Shown: positions 1 through 12,165, counted from the stretch's first letter. The stretch: DNA of 64,000 bases from Xylogone sp. PMI_703 (GCA_021399445.1 JAJTUQ010000001.1:4030001-4094000); one strand, 5' to 3'. Numbers and translations are program-made. The notes: generated by a model not told the origin, from the sequence alone.

Positions 1-2
1 TC

Positions 3-1730
3 TCCGTATCTATACCATTAGTTGTCCATGAAGAACCACCATCACCAGTCAAAGAGATCTTTTCTTATAGTAAGGGTGTACAGACGAGCGATGAGTGGAC
101 ACCGCAACTATCTCAACCCCGAGCATTTTCAGACTCCGATGACGAAGAAGCTACGACCACGCCCTTAGGGTCACCTAGCAAGCGCCTAAGCAGAAGGGAA
201 CGCGAACGAGAAGAAGAACTACGACAAAAAATAAAACAGGAGATAGAGGAGGAGTTAAAAGCCATCAGAGAGCCGATTACAGATGGTTCTCTAAATCCAA
301 ATTCAAATACAGCAAATGCTAATTTCCCTGCACGAACTCTAACTAATGAAGAGTTAAATGCGGTCATTTCCTCGGATGAGTTTATGGAATTCGTTGAGAA
401 ATCTAGCAAGGTTATTGAGAGAGCTTTAGACCAGGAATATGACATCTTGACGGACTATGCTCTGAGTGGTGCCAATGGGATCGATGATGACGATGCCGAA
501 GTGGGAGGCTCCAGGCGAAGAAGAGTAAAGGAGATAGCTCAGTTCTATGATGAAAGATGGTCGAAGAAACGGATGATCAGCGCAATTGACTTTTCTCCTA
601 AACAACCGGAGCTTCTACTTGCCGCGTACACCAAAAATCCCACAGCGCCACATGAGCCGGATGGACTTGTTCAAGTGTGGAACATGCATCTCCATGATAG
701 ACCCGAATTCGTTTTTCATGCCCAGTCAGATGTCTTAGCGGCCAAATTCTCACCCTTTCATCCTAATTTAATCATAGGTGGTGCTTACAGTGGGCAAGTT
801 CTTCTATGGGATAACCGAGCCAAATCACAACCAGTACAAAAGACACCACTTACAGGGGCAGGACATACTCATCCTGTCTACTCAGTTGATATTGTCGGCA
901 CGCAGAATGCCAACAATATTATCTCTTGTTCCACTGATGGCGTGGTATGTGGCTGGACAGTAGATATGCTTTCTCAACCCCAAGAACTCCTCATCCTAAC
1001 TGCACCTCCTCCTTCGAAAACCGACGATCTTAGTCCAATATGCATGGCATTCCCTCAAACAGATCCAACTTACTTCCTCGTTGGTTCTGAAGAAGGCACG
1101 ATCTATCCCTGTCATCGCTATGATCGCGCAGGAGCAAAAGCTGGAGTTGACCAAAGAGTCAGCTACCGTGGCCACGCCGCCCCAGTCATGTCAATGGATT
1201 TTCATCCCGCCCGAGGCCCAGTAGATCTTGGAGACCTTGTCCTCACCAGCTCTTTGGACTGGAGCGTTAAGCTTTGGAAAGTGCGTGCTCCAGCTGCGAC
1301 TTCAACCACGGGCTTAACGGGTGAGAAATTGACTGTTGCTCCCGTACTTGACTTTACCCGCGAAGACGTCGTCTATGATGCAGCCTGGTCCCCTGTTAAG
1401 CCTGGAGTCTTCTCACTTGTCGACGGCGCTGGAAACGTTGAGGTCTGGGACATTACCGTGGAGACCGAAGTGCCCGTCGCAAAAGCATCTCCAAGTCCGC
1501 GAATTGGCGGTCGCAGCATGATGAGCAAGAGCTTAAACAAGGTCGCCTGGGAACACACCGAGGGCAGGAGACTAGCGACAGGAGGAATTGACGGCACAGT
1601 AACAGTCTTCGAAGTAGGCACCGACTTGGGAGGAAAAGAGAGCGCAAGGAATGAGGAATGGACGAACGTGAAGAAGCTAGTTGCGCGCCTAGAGGCTGCT
1701 TCATTGACTAATAACGGTATCCCAATCTAA
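3..1730 (+). CDS. Cytoplasmic dynein intermediate chain (5'-partial)
   Basis: This is the 3' part of a WD40-repeat protein that links cargo and dynactin to the dynein heavy chain. The frame ending in the stop at 1728-1730 stays open to the left edge, so the true start lies outside the window; the first in-frame ATG here (384) is probably internal. The upstream part encodes an acidic stretch (FSDSDDEE), then a charged helix rich in Arg, Glu and Lys, as in the linker before the beta-propeller of dynein intermediate chains. The rest is a series of WD40 blades, with tryptophan-containing strand ends such as VQVWNM, VLLWDN, VKLWKV and VEVWDI. The protein ends normally after the last blade. No intron is needed in the visible part. 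It is convergent with the next gene. The family assignment rests on overall WD pattern plus the linker. Confidence 0.88.
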   Translation, partial: SVSIPLVVHEEPPSPVKEIFSYSKGVQTSDEWTPQLSQPRAFSDSDDEEATTTPLGSPSKRLSRREREREEELRQKIKQEIEEELKAIREPITDGSLNPNSNTANANFPARTLTNEELNAVISSDEFMEFVEKSSKVIERALDQEYDILTDYALSGANGIDDDDAEVGGSRRRRVKEIAQFYDERWSKKRMISAIDFSPKQPELLLAAYTKNPTAPHEPDGLVQVWNMHLHDRPEFVFHAQSDVLAAKFSPFHPNLIIGGAYSGQVLLWDNRAKSQPVQKTPLTGAGHTHPVYSVDIVGTQNANNIISCSTDGVVCGWTVDMLSQPQELLILTAPPPSKTDDLSPICMAFPQTDPTYFLVGSEEGTIYPCHRYDRAGAKAGVDQRVSYRGHAAPVMSMDFHPARGPVDLGDLVLTSSLDWSVKLWKVRAPAATSTTGLTGEKLTVAPVLDFTREDVVYDAAWSPVKPGVFSLVDGAGNVEVWDITVETEVPVAKASPSPRIGGRSMMSKSLNKVAWEHTEGRRLATGGIDGTVTVFEVGTDLGGKESARNEEWTNVKKLVARLEAASLTNNGIPI

Positions 1731-3258
1731 TAGAATGATGCAGGGGGAAGGCAAACCAGAGTCTTTTTCTGTAGGAATATTTGGCCTTCCTCACACTTGC
1801 TTGCACTACGGAAAGCTAAGAAAAGAATCTGCTATCGGTTGATACTGTTGTCTTACCCGAATTGCAAAAAAATATGTATTGTGCCTTTTCTGCGTAGCGT
1901 GTTCATCTTTTACTTGAGCATCATATATGCAATATAGGTAGATAGATCAGTATACCCTATTATCTTCAGTTTCCCCATTTAATTCGATATATGCCTACAC
2001 TTTATACTTTCTTCCGCTTTCATACTTCATTCAAATGACTACTTTTATGTAAAATTATCATATTCTACTCATTTTGACCTAATAAGTTAGTATCATAGGA
2101 CCTTGCTAAGTATCACTACCTACTACTGTACAAGCTACGAGCCAATCAAGTACCATATCCATATAATAAGGTAATCCCTTGGTGTTCCACACCTCACGCT
2201 ACACAACGTTGGCAACTGTTTGATCGGTAGGCAGATGTACCGCGGTAATGACAAACTCCCACAAAGCTGCAGTTTTCAACCCCACTTTCTTTCATGCAGA
2301 CCAACCTCCCTGCGTGATAGCCACCGGTGCCATATATACTTGAAATCAAGCTCAAGGATATTTCACTACGAATGATGTAGGCGGAAGCTATTTGGTGGAC
2401 TAGCGGTTGTTTTGCTTATGATTTAGGTATTAATACTTCTGTTGATAAGATTCATTATCGGGGAATTTTGTGACTGGTTTGTTTTATATCTTTCGAGGTC
2501 TATTGCTCGTCTCCTTTTACCCTCCTGTTTAGATATGTATGCCTACCTGGTTAGTTCCAGTGAGATACAAGACTTGAATCAAGCTCGTGGATATCAGACC
2601 GGTTCCTACGCACAGTAGTTACTGGAAATGAAGAGTCTGTGTAAACAGAAAAAAAATTTAAACGGGGCTCCATATCAATAAACGCACATAGCACGTATCT
2701 ATTTCTGTCTCACTACCTATCATATCCTCATTCTTTCACACTTAGTCTAACAATCTCTCTCCCCTTCAATATCTCAACACTTAACATCCTATCCACCGGC
2801 ACCATTAATACAGCACCGACAAGGTATCAAAACAATGATATACACTAAAAGCACACTGATAAGAAAATTAATCAAGTGAATGATTGTTTTTGAGTTCTTC
2901 AAATCTCATATAAGAGGAGACTTTCGCTCAAGGACAAAAAAATATAAGACAGAGACATCCTGAATAAGGAAAATCATTAGAAGAAAGAGAACTACAGATT
3001 GCAGGGTTTTCGCTTTCTCTCATGTCATTCTTCGAACTCTGCAAAAGTAAAGAAAAAAACATAAAACGGTATCGGTATGGCGAGGAGAGCACAGAAGAAA
3101 ATCGATCTGTATAATCATGGTGCTCATCAGTTGCTCTCGTAATAATCCACATTAGGCGTAACATAATGGCGCTCCTCCCATATTCCCACTATTCTTATTG
3201 TTAGTCCAAATATGGGAAACTCTGGCGAGATCCGTCAAGAGTAGATTAATACTGGGTT
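1731..3258. other. Intergenic, 3' regions of two convergent genes
   Basis: AT-rich sequence between two convergent genes, so it must hold both 3' UTRs. The open frames here are short and lack coding character. I saw no RNA gene or repeat. Confidence 0.6.
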
Positions 3259-5003
3259 TTAGAAGTCCCAGAAGTCGTCATTCTTCTTCGGAGCAGGCTT
3301 CTTTCTACCGAATTTGGAGTTCAAGCCTCCCTCTTCTTCTCCATCGGATTCATCACCAAAACCCCACAGGCGGCCAGCACCCTTTCTCCCTCCCATGCCA
3401 TCGCCACCAGTTTTGATTCCTCTAGGCTGATCATTTTTCTCCGCCAAGGGTGTCTTGGTCGATCCGTTCTTAGAAGTGGAACCATTGGAACCATTCTTCT
3501 GATTTGGAGGTGAATCCGTCAGTGACCAGTGTGCATCCATCATCTTAACAGCCTTCATTCTATCTTCTGGCAATTTCTCCGGTGCAGCAGGCTTGGAGAC
3601 CGGCGAGTCGTCAGTCATTGTGAAGTGTGGGTCAAAATCTTTCTTCCTGTCCTTCACATTTGCAAGTCCGTGGCCGTTAGTCTGATCAGCTGGCTCAGGC
3701 GCAGCACCGTTCTCTTCGCCATAAACATGATTGTCATATAGGCCAAGGCCAGTGTTGTGAGAAGCACCACGAGGCCTGTGGTGACGAGGTCCACCTTCAG
3801 GTGTACCATCATCCACGAACTCGAAATGAGTCTCTGCATCCTTTCGAGGCTTAAGATCTTTCTTCACCTTAACTGGGCTGTCTTCGACTTCGTCATCACT
3901 ATTTCCCCAGTGGCGCAAGTCATTGGTACGGACAACTTTTGAAGGGACCGTCTTTTGGGGAGTGGTGAAATCATCGAAAGTCCACTGGCTTCCGTGCTTG
4001 CTTCTTGTGGGTTTAGGAGCAGGCTTAGAACCTTCCTCCGGTTCATCGCCGAAATCAAAGTGCTTAAATTTGGCTGGGTTGGGACGGTAAAAGCGTTCCT
4101 TGGAAGTGTCCTTCTCAGGCAACGGGCTCTCAGGAGCCTCCTCCTCGTTGTCGAAAAGCCGTGAGGGCATGAAGTTCTTTCCTGCGCCGATCTTGGGAGG
4201 AATGGCTTTTGAAGGAGAAGAGGGGGCTTCAGACACATCGTCTTCTCCAACAAAGAGCTCACCGTAATCTCGAGGAGCTGGTTTGGCAGACGCGCGAGGT
4301 GCAACTGGGGTAGGCGCCGGGGTCTCATCTTGACTGTGGTCTCTTGGCGCAAAGAGGGACAGAGAGGCATGCGGATCCCGGGTGATGTTGCTTGAATTAG
4401 TTCGAGATCTAATGTGCGTGGGCAACTCCTCTGAGGTCGTCGTCGTTGTTGATGACGGTGTGGAAGCTACCAAGCTGGAACTGGATACAATCAACTTAAT
4501 CTGGTCTTTTCCATCACGAATTGGCCAATTGCGACCAGTCTTGCCGATAACATCAATCTGTTTCAGAAGCGAACCCTGATCCCAGCTGAGGCGGACCTGC
4601 GCGATCTTTCCCTCGTTATCGAAGCTCACAATATGAACCTGGGACCGAGAACTGTTAGTCTGTATATAAGCGACGTCACTGGTAGAGAGCTCACGATTGG
4701 AAAAGTCACAACTCGGTCTGCTAGGAAGTTGTCATCCAGGCTCGGCAGATAAGTACCACCTCCAGTCTTAAACTCCAAGGTGGTCTGGGACTCAATTGCA
4801 AGCGCATCCTTCCCTTCAACCGCACTGAGAAATTTCTCTTCCTTCTTCTGCAGCTGGCGCGACTGGGCAGTAAGGTGCTTGATGATATCCGCGGGGCCGT
4901 TGAACGAGGTGAGAGTGGTGATGTAGTGTAGCGACGCGTTGCCCGCAAGTAGGCCCGTGTTGGGCGAAGCCAGGAAATCGGAGTAGAGCTTCTGGAGGGC
5001 CAT
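3259..5003 (-). CDS. NTF2-like domain protein with repeated aromatic-acidic motifs
   Basis: Two exons, 4695-5003 and 3259-4638, joined by a 56-nt GT-AG intron (4639-4694), give 562 aa starting at the ATG at 5003. Residues 1 to about 150 look like an NTF2-like fold: a helical start (LQKLYSDFLASPNTGLLAGN), then beta strands continuing across the splice junction (VVTFPIVHIVSFDNEGKI). The rest is low-complexity, rich in Pro, Ser, Lys, Asp and Glu, and carries about eight short aromatic-x-hydrophobic-x-Asp-Asp/Glu motifs: HFDFGDE near 296, QWTFDDF near 321, HWGNSDDE near 346, HFEFVDD near 374, HFTMTDD near 441, HWSLTDS near 472, LWGFGDE near 527 and DDFWDF at the C-terminus. The repeats suggest multivalent binding to one partner. 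The biological role is not known to me; an RNA- or ribosome-associated role is only a guess. Confidence 0.75.
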
Positions 5004-5526
5004 GGCTGATTGAACTGCGATCGCGCACCGTCTGAGCGCCTTCTATCGACTAGCAGCGAGGCAAGCTGGTGATGGCGAGAAGCACGAGGCAGTTGTCTGT
5101 GGAGAAGATGGATAGATCGCCTGGAGAAGAGAGCGCACAGCGTAGGATTTGGTGGGGGGAGAGGCTAGATCTAGGCCAGATGGCTTGAGAGTCAGGTCGC
5201 GACTGCCGTGGAGACTGGCGGGGTGTTGATACCCGTAGAGGGGAGGATAGGAGAGGTGGTTTGCAGGATAGATGATCTCCAGAGAGAGATGGAGAGCGTG
5301 TAGGAATGGAAAAGAAAAAGGAACAAAGAACGAGAGGAAAACAAGTGGAAGATAATTGAAACAAAACAGAGCAGCCTACTTTCTGTTAAGATGAACCAGG
5401 GAGGGCTGGCTGCTACGGATACTTGTAAGGGGCAGCCCATTGACTGTGACTCCAGGGGTCAGAGGGAAACGCGAACAGGCGTAGCAACCATCACCATAAT
5501 GCAGTCATAATACGGGTCAATTAAGT

Positions 5527-5594
5527 TAATAAATCAACTCACTATTACTTACTAACTTACTCACCCACTCACTCACTCACTAACTCACTCATAC
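5527..5594. repeat. Degenerate ACTC/ACTT simple repeat
   Basis: Imperfect tandem CACT, TACT and AACT tetranucleotides are followed by a short (ACAA)n run. It lies about 520 nt upstream of the start of the NTF2-like gene. It looks like an ordinary microsatellite. Confidence 0.6.
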
Positions 5595-7837
5595 AAACAA
5601 ACAGGATTCAGCACCAGCACCGGCAACAGTCAATGTTTACGCATCGCCCAGTTTGGGGTTTAGCCGCACCACGCAGGTCAAGCAGGTGTCTAAGCAGCAC
5701 AACAGGCCTAGGACGGGCCCAGAGCACGCAGGACCCGGCCACTTGCAGCGTGCCAGTGCAGGACCAGTGCAGGACCAAGAACGAGAACAGGATGGCCTTG
5801 TGCCCGATGCCGCTTAGTTGCGCTCTCCAGCTGTTTCATGTCGTGCATGGGCGTGCATCCAAGAGGAGCTCTGCTAGGCGGTGGAGACGGGCAGAATGCT
5901 CTCGAAAGAGTACTGGAGGGAAACATGAAACATCCATCTCATAGTTCCAGAGCTTGCTATGCCAAATGAATCATCGCGTCTGTCAGATTTGGACTCAGTG
6001 CCTACGGTAGGCCTCACATACCTAGCACTGCATGCTATATCCGACATAAGGCGACCTCTCTGATGCCTCCAATCCATCATGAGGTCCTCCGTTGCATGAA
6101 TTCTCGCTTCGGTGGGTGCTTCCAGAAGCAGCAAGCTCTTGATCCTGCGATGCCTGTCAGGGCAGCTTATTCGGACCTCACAGAACTGTAGGGACCCGGG
6201 CATAAATTACGACTGCACCTTCGCGTAGACATAATCAAACGGATTCCAAAGAGAGCTTTCATACCGGCATGGGCACGAGACAATGCAACCTGCTGTACTG
6301 TATAATTCGGTTATCTGCTCCATGCAGCATGTGGGTACCCAGTTGTAAGACCTTTTCCTCTCTAAACATCTTCTTTCATCCTTACTCATTTATTACTGTG
6401 TGTCATCCCTACTCTACTATGTCTAGTTCTCTTAGTGCCTGCTAGTAGTCAATGCATAAGTTGCAACTTGCTGCTGTCCTATCAAAAGGCTAATAATTGG
6501 TGCGAGGAGCTGCTCATATGCATAGCAATAGCAGTGAATGGCCAACTTAACTTTTGAAGGTTGCCTACATAACTACCAAGTAAGGTATTCTACTTTTCAT
6601 GCTTTTCAAAGTGAATTCCTTGTCATCAGGACGAGTGAATCGAGAGATGACCATATATAAATCTCCAACTTTCATATCCGATTGTAATTATTTTTTAATC
6701 AGAACTACCACAGTATCATACCAGATACAGAAGGGATAAAACTCAATTACTGGGTGTCCAATATCTGTATATATATGACATACCAATAGTTCTTAGTGAG
6801 GTCGAAGTTATAGAAGCCTGCGACCAACTGAGCCAACAATGTCATTCCTACCTAACTTTAATTATAGCACGTCTCATTTATGCAAAATGATACCACAATA
6901 TCCTTATAATCCGACCTGCTGACAGACATCTTGCCTGGACAGCATCGAATATTCGTGAGAGATTCGGACAACGACTAGGGATCGGGTCTACCATCACCTG
7001 CAGGAGCAGTGTATGTGTCTTGCGTAACCGTCTACTAAAGCGAGAGTCTGAATGACCCCAGCGTGGACATAGAGTTGGCATAATCCAGTGAATGTAGCCT
7101 TGCCGAGGATGAGCTTTGGATCTACCCCACAGCGAGACGATACAAGATGCCAATCTTAGGCTGCAGGTTTATGTGAGCCAATGCTTTTATGTTACTTTAT
7201 GTTTAGTTGAAATGGTCATTGACTGACTCTTCAACCATCAGATCTTGTATCTCCCATGATTCATTTGAAATATAGGTGACTTATGAATATATTTCAAGTG
7301 GAATATCCTGCACTGGTTATAGCGGAGAGGATGACCAACGTGATAGAGAAGATGACCAACATGATGAAGATAATCAACACTATTAAGTCTGCTTGGTTAG
7401 AACATGACAGTCATAAGATATTCTTCAAAGGCGGGGTTTTGCATCGACCCAAGTCTGTTTACGATGGTACTGGCTTAAGCATCTGAAAACTTGTTAGCCG
7501 CACTCCAACGGATTTCAGTTGCATGAGCGCCGGTCTATGTCTCACAAGGCATGTCCAAGTTGCCTGGAGATATGCACAGTGGGTCCGGCAGCTTGTTGAT
7601 GGTGACACAGTCCTAGTAGGTGTTTTAAAAATTGCTATTGCAGATGTTTTATTATCTTCAGTCTATCGAACTCAAAGATGAAGAATGGCCCGGCTGGGAG
7701 GTATTGAAGATTTAGAGGAATAACGAGACAAAGTGACAGGAGCTTCCCGAAGGTTTGTGTTGATGCATTTGAATGGTGTTAGAGGAGACAATTCATCGCT
7801 TTTGTAGACGTGCAGCGAGTCGAAAGGGGCTGGGCCT

Positions 7838-7870
7838 TCCTCTCTTCTCTCTCTCTCTCTTTCTCTCTCT
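7838..7870. repeat. CT-rich microsatellite
   Basis: A nearly pure pyrimidine CT dinucleotide tract with a few TT interruptions. No linked function is visible. Confidence 0.7.
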
Positions 7871-8277
7871 TAAATTGTTCCAATTATCCACTAAAAATTG
7901 TCTTTCAATTTTCAAATGATGATAGTATTCCGTCTATTTTCTATATAAATACCCCGGTGGGCTCTTGAATCTCACACATGCGTGATTGAAGTCTAGAAAC
8001 CTCCTATCCAAACCCAGCCACAAATCAGGCAGCTGTCATTGAAGCCGGAGGGGCCTAAGGCACTGCAATCCTAATACTGATAATTGAGGGAAAGTACAAG
8101 TGATATCCATGGAGGTGACGTAACATCAACTATTCAAACACGTCGGTACCACAGAGCAACTTCTCGCTTCCTCCATGCTTTTTTATTCAAAAAACATATT
8201 CTCGCTGAAGAAAATATAGAAAAGAAGAGAAATATCAAAAATAATGATAGAGAAGCAAGGTAAAAAATAGCAAAACC

Positions 8278-8307
8278 CCAGCCTCAGTGCGGGAACTGAG
8301 GCTGGGT
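8278..8307. other. Perfect 12-bp inverted repeat (hairpin)
   Basis: The arm at 8278-8289 is the exact reverse complement of the arm at 8296-8307, with a 6-nt loop (8290-8295). It lies about 165 nt beyond the threonine aldolase stop codon, so it probably falls in that 3' UTR. A stable RNA hairpin would form on either strand. Whether it affects 3'-end formation or mRNA stability is unknown. Confidence 0.7.
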
Positions 8308-8472
8308 AAAACCGGGCGAACCGATTTTGAAGGTACCCTCAGCACTTTGGACTTTACACAAATGCATTTAATGAAGAGGGCGTCCCCTCACCATTAAACC
8401 ATTCGCGCCCGCTATCCAAAGGTGAGGGCTTCTTACTTTTCAGCTCACTTATTAGGGTCTATATAGTTAGGT

Positions 8473-9991
8473 TCAGTTCCCATAAGCCTTCTGGCCTCCA
8501 GCCAGCTGCTCTCTCTGCCCACCACTTCTACTTGCTCCGGCTTCCTTCCTTTTAATCATCTCCTTCATGACTTCTTCCAGCTTCGCCACCGCCTCGTCTC
8601 CAATCTGATAATGCACAACTAATCTGCCACCAGCAAGAACCTTCAGACCCCTCTGCTTCCCTAATTCTACAAACTCGGCGCCACTAACGCCTACATCCGC
8701 AATATCAAGCCACACCATATTCGTCTCCACGGGTAAGGCCAATTTCCCACCGAGTCCCTGCCAGATCTCTCCGATCTTCTTCGCCGTGACGTGGCTCTTC
8801 TTTAATAAGCCTCCTTCGCCATTCGGTCCTTTCCCGAAGGTCTCTTCTACAGCTACTCGCGCCGCAGCAGTCAATACACCGACTTGCCTCAGTCCACCAC
8901 CGATACTCTTCCGGATCCATCGCGCCTTCTTGATGAATGCCGGTGTCCCAACGATGATACTTCCTGCCGGCGCGCCAAGTCCCTTGCTAAAGCAAAGCGA
9001 TACACTGTCGAATTGGCTGCAGTATTCCGGGAGACTTCCTGCTCCTGCAACAACAGCTTCCCACAACCTTGCTCCGTCAAGATGCATCTTGATCCCGTGC
9101 TCCCTGGCGAATGCACTGATCCTCTTCACCTCTGCCAGGGGCATGATAGTCCCTCCGAGCGTGTTCTCAAGACTAATCACCCTCGTGGGGCAAGCGTGCA
9201 CATCCTCGCTCAGCACCACATTTTTCTTAACGTCTTCGAGGGTTAGGTACACCCCATTCGAAGGAACTACGCCCTTGACCATCGCTTGACTCAGGGAAGC
9301 CAACCCCCCGGATTCGTATTCTAGAATGTGTGCTCGGTAGTCGCAGAGGACGGCATGCGGTGGCTGCAGGAGGTGTACACGGAGGGCAACCTGGTTGCCC
9401 ATTGTGCCGGAGAGGACATAGAGCGCAGCGGAGTGGGAGGTGAGCTCAGCTATGAAGGATTCAAGGGAGGTTGTGGTGGAGTCCTCGACGAAGACGTCGT
9501 CGCCGAGAGTGGTGTTTTGGATTGCGGTCAGCATTGAGGCTGTGGGTGTTGTTACGGTGTCGCCTGGAGGAGGGAAATCTATTAGTACAGGCCCGAATTT
9601 TGTTGTATCAGGGAGACCTGCTTCTGAAATCGAATGCTGCACCTGAGGTGGTCCAGGCATTCTGGGACTTGTTCTCGAGTGAGAGGGACTCCATTGTAGT
9701 GATGGAGCGGGTCTGTAGTGAAGATTGAGAAGGTATCTTAGTCGTGGTGTACTGTGCTGGTGGAATTGTCTTCGGGGAGAAGGGTTTTATATATCGGGCC
9801 GGCTGGTAACAGGAGGCCGAAGAGCTAGACCCTGAGAGGACGAATTTCAGTGTTGGTGGGGCAGAAATGAGTGTACGAAGGAAGGTCGTAGGAAGGCCAG
9901 ACGTACGCGAGATCTGAGAATAGAATCGCCAAGGTTTGCAGCTTCCTATACAGCTGTAGTGCTTGAGTCTCATAGTGAGGCGGGGTATCAT
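8473..9991 (-). CDS. Low-specificity L-threonine aldolase
   Basis: PLP-dependent enzyme cleaving L-threonine or L-allo-threonine to glycine and acetaldehyde. Exons 9622-9991 and 8473-9563 give 486 aa from the ATG at 9991, or 387 aa from an in-frame ATG at 9694. The family motif FRSDTVTTPT is rebuilt only if the 58-nt intron 9564-9621 uses a GC donor with the acceptor ending CTCCAG; a perfect TACTAAT branch site lies just before that acceptor. The PLP lysine is in SLCFSKGLGAP (K317 of the long form), and HLDGARLW is the conserved Asp-Gly-Ala-Arg segment. The roughly 100-residue N-terminal extension is rich in Arg, Ser and hydroxylated residues with few acids and could be a mitochondrial presequence; the short form would be cytosolic. 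Family assignment is firm; the start and donor are inferred. Confidence 0.88.
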
Positions 9992-12165
9992 TTGTGAGAT
10001 TTTGACATCTGGAGCTCTCTATCCCACTCTAGTGCAATTGGGAAGGGCGCGATAGAGGGGTTATCTTATCTCCACGTGATCTCGAAATCCTCATCGCGAA
10101 AGCACGTGATTGAATGATTTGCATGCGTTACTTGTTTTACTGTACTACGACAGTGATGGAACATAAAATGTTACCCAATGATAGCAGTTGATGTTTGTAT
10201 ACGATATATCTGGATATAGCATATGCATATGTACGTTCTTCTCTTATCTATCTTGTTGAGTTTGTCGCAGGTTGTACCCTTGAGCATCCCTCTCGTTACG
10301 GGTACGAGACAACGACACCGAGTGTATGACTCGCATCAGAGTAGGGTGAAAAAAGTGTGGAGTGTGGAGATGTCGCAATAATACTACTGTACAACTCTAT
10401 ATGTACGACGTTCCAGACTTCTGCTATCTCTGATTCAAGACGCTCTTTGTTTACTGTCGACATAAAAGTTTTAGTTTCTGTTCAGTTAAATTGGGACCTT
10501 TGGATCAAAGATAAGAGGACTCGATGGTTAGATTAGTTGCGGCATTAGCCAAGATGCAGATCGTTTCAGGGACGCGCAGTTGTTGAAGATGGCGGAAACC
10601 GTATAAAAAAAGAAACTTTCTCAAAACTTTCCTCAAAGAGTCGGTCGATAAAAGACAAGTCTAAGGCGAAATTCTAGAACTCGAGAGTCCCACAAAACCT
10701 ACCGCTGGGGCACACCCGTACTTTGAAGTTTTCTCGTAGAGTGATGAGTGTGAGAGGTCAAGAGGGATTTTATATGGAGCAATTAAGTCCATCGTGTCCG
10801 TCCTAGTGTTGAGGCGATCGATCGACCAGCTGGCAGGGACAGCTCCGGGTCTTGCTACTGTACAGTAAAGATTAAAGCAGTCTCGATGCAACGCTTTCCC
10901 TGGAACACATCCCAACCGGATCATCACAGGCGCGAAGCTCAGTCCAGAAAGTGCACAGTGGGGAGATAAGCAGTCTTAATTGTCTCAAGTCCGTCTCTTG
11001 TTTGTAATCTCCCATGATACCGTACAGCAGAGTATTGGGCGGTGTCGACATTGTACTTAGGGGTGGTGGTGTTGTACTTTGTCTATCCCTTTTTACGACT
11101 CCCTGCATCCAGACGTCATATAGACTCTCTCTGCGACGGATACAAAAGTGGTGATACCTCGGCCGGGCCTCAGCTGGCTCTTGTGGGCTCTTGTACGGAT
11201 TCTAGAATTGTGCACATCAGCGGAGGTCGGAGGTACGTGTACGAGTAATGACAAGTGCATTTGACGCGATTGACAGCCTTGCGCCAGATCCAAGAGATTG
11301 ACTCGGGATTGATTAGAGAGCGGAGAGCAGAAAGCAGGATGCAGGAGAGGGAAAAGGAAGTACCCAGGGGGAAGCAGGAAATGACGTATCCCAAGGGCCC
11401 CCAATGCGTGCAAAGGTACAAGGTCGCAACGTGCCCCACTCGCTCTCCACCGGGCGTGCTTGGGCGGATCCACCGCGTTTATCCATCTTGCTCCAAGCCG
11501 CATCGGTCCAAAACCCCTCGAACCCTTCATCTCAGGACCACCATCTCGCACATCTCCCATCCATCCAATGATGGCAGACGCTGTGGACCATAATTCTCTG
11601 ACAACACGGCAGGTTGCCCGTAGATCGTGCCGTCCACACTGTCCCTTCCTTTGCCATCACCGTGCTCGCTCTACTGTGCGTATTGCTCGCCTTGCCTACT
11701 ATGGCGGTGATGTGCTGCGTCGTCCCTGTTGAAGTTTGATAGTGCTTGCGACCGGCATCCTGACCCGTCCATGGCTGGTAGTGCCCGCAGGCTAAGTGGT
11801 CTCGGTGGTCTCTCAAGCAGGACCCTTCGACCCTCTCTGCTCTCTGACTTGTCGAGCTCTCTCGACCGGTTGCAATCTCTTCGGTTTCCTCGGTCTTTTC
11901 CTGCGTTGCTGCTGGTGTATTAAACCTACAATACACTCGTTTTCCTCCTCCCTTCTCTCCTATCCCTTCTCCTTTATCCATCTCCATTTCTTCACGTTGC
12001 TCAAGTATTGATACACAGCTAAACACACACGTGGTGTGCTGGCTACCTTGCTACTTCCTCATCTGGCAACCGAGAGAGATAGCTCCCGTTGCAATTGGCC
12101 GTTCAGGTATTCGAGCTCTACCTTAAGCTCAGAAAATCAACCGAAATACTTCACATGATTTCGCA
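9992..12165. other. Divergent promoter region
   Basis: Lies between the starts of threonine aldolase (minus) and the MscS channel (plus). It contains CACGTG-type E-boxes near 10075 and 10105, a 12-bp palindrome TACTGTACAGTA at 10856-10867, and a pyrimidine-rich tract at about 11940-11993 that is typical of fungal 5' leaders. Open frames at 11093-11593 are unconvincing on either strand. Confidence 0.5.

Larger units (their letters stand above)
5004..8472. other. Gene-poor intergenic region with microsatellites
   Basis: This lies upstream of the NTF2-like gene and downstream of threonine aldolase, both on the minus strand. It holds a degenerate ACTC/ACTT tract (about 5527-5594), a CT-rich microsatellite (about 7838-7870) and the hairpin listed separately. 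Small open frames such as 6878-7153 and 7283-7486 show no recognisable domain. A decayed insertion near 6880-7500 is possible, but I could not identify one. Confidence 0.5.

Noticed and set aside
6878..7486. Possible transposase relic
   Set aside because: Frames are broken and short, and no catalytic motif or terminal repeat could be found by eye.
8786..9289. Plus-strand open frames opposite threonine aldolase
   Set aside because: Shadows of a well-supported coding exon; no recognisable domain.
10856..10867. ACTGTAC/GTACAGT words and palindromes scattered in intergenic DNA
   Set aside because: About as many as expected for a 7-mer on both strands in 64 kb, so not enriched; the palindrome at this position is listed only as a landmark.
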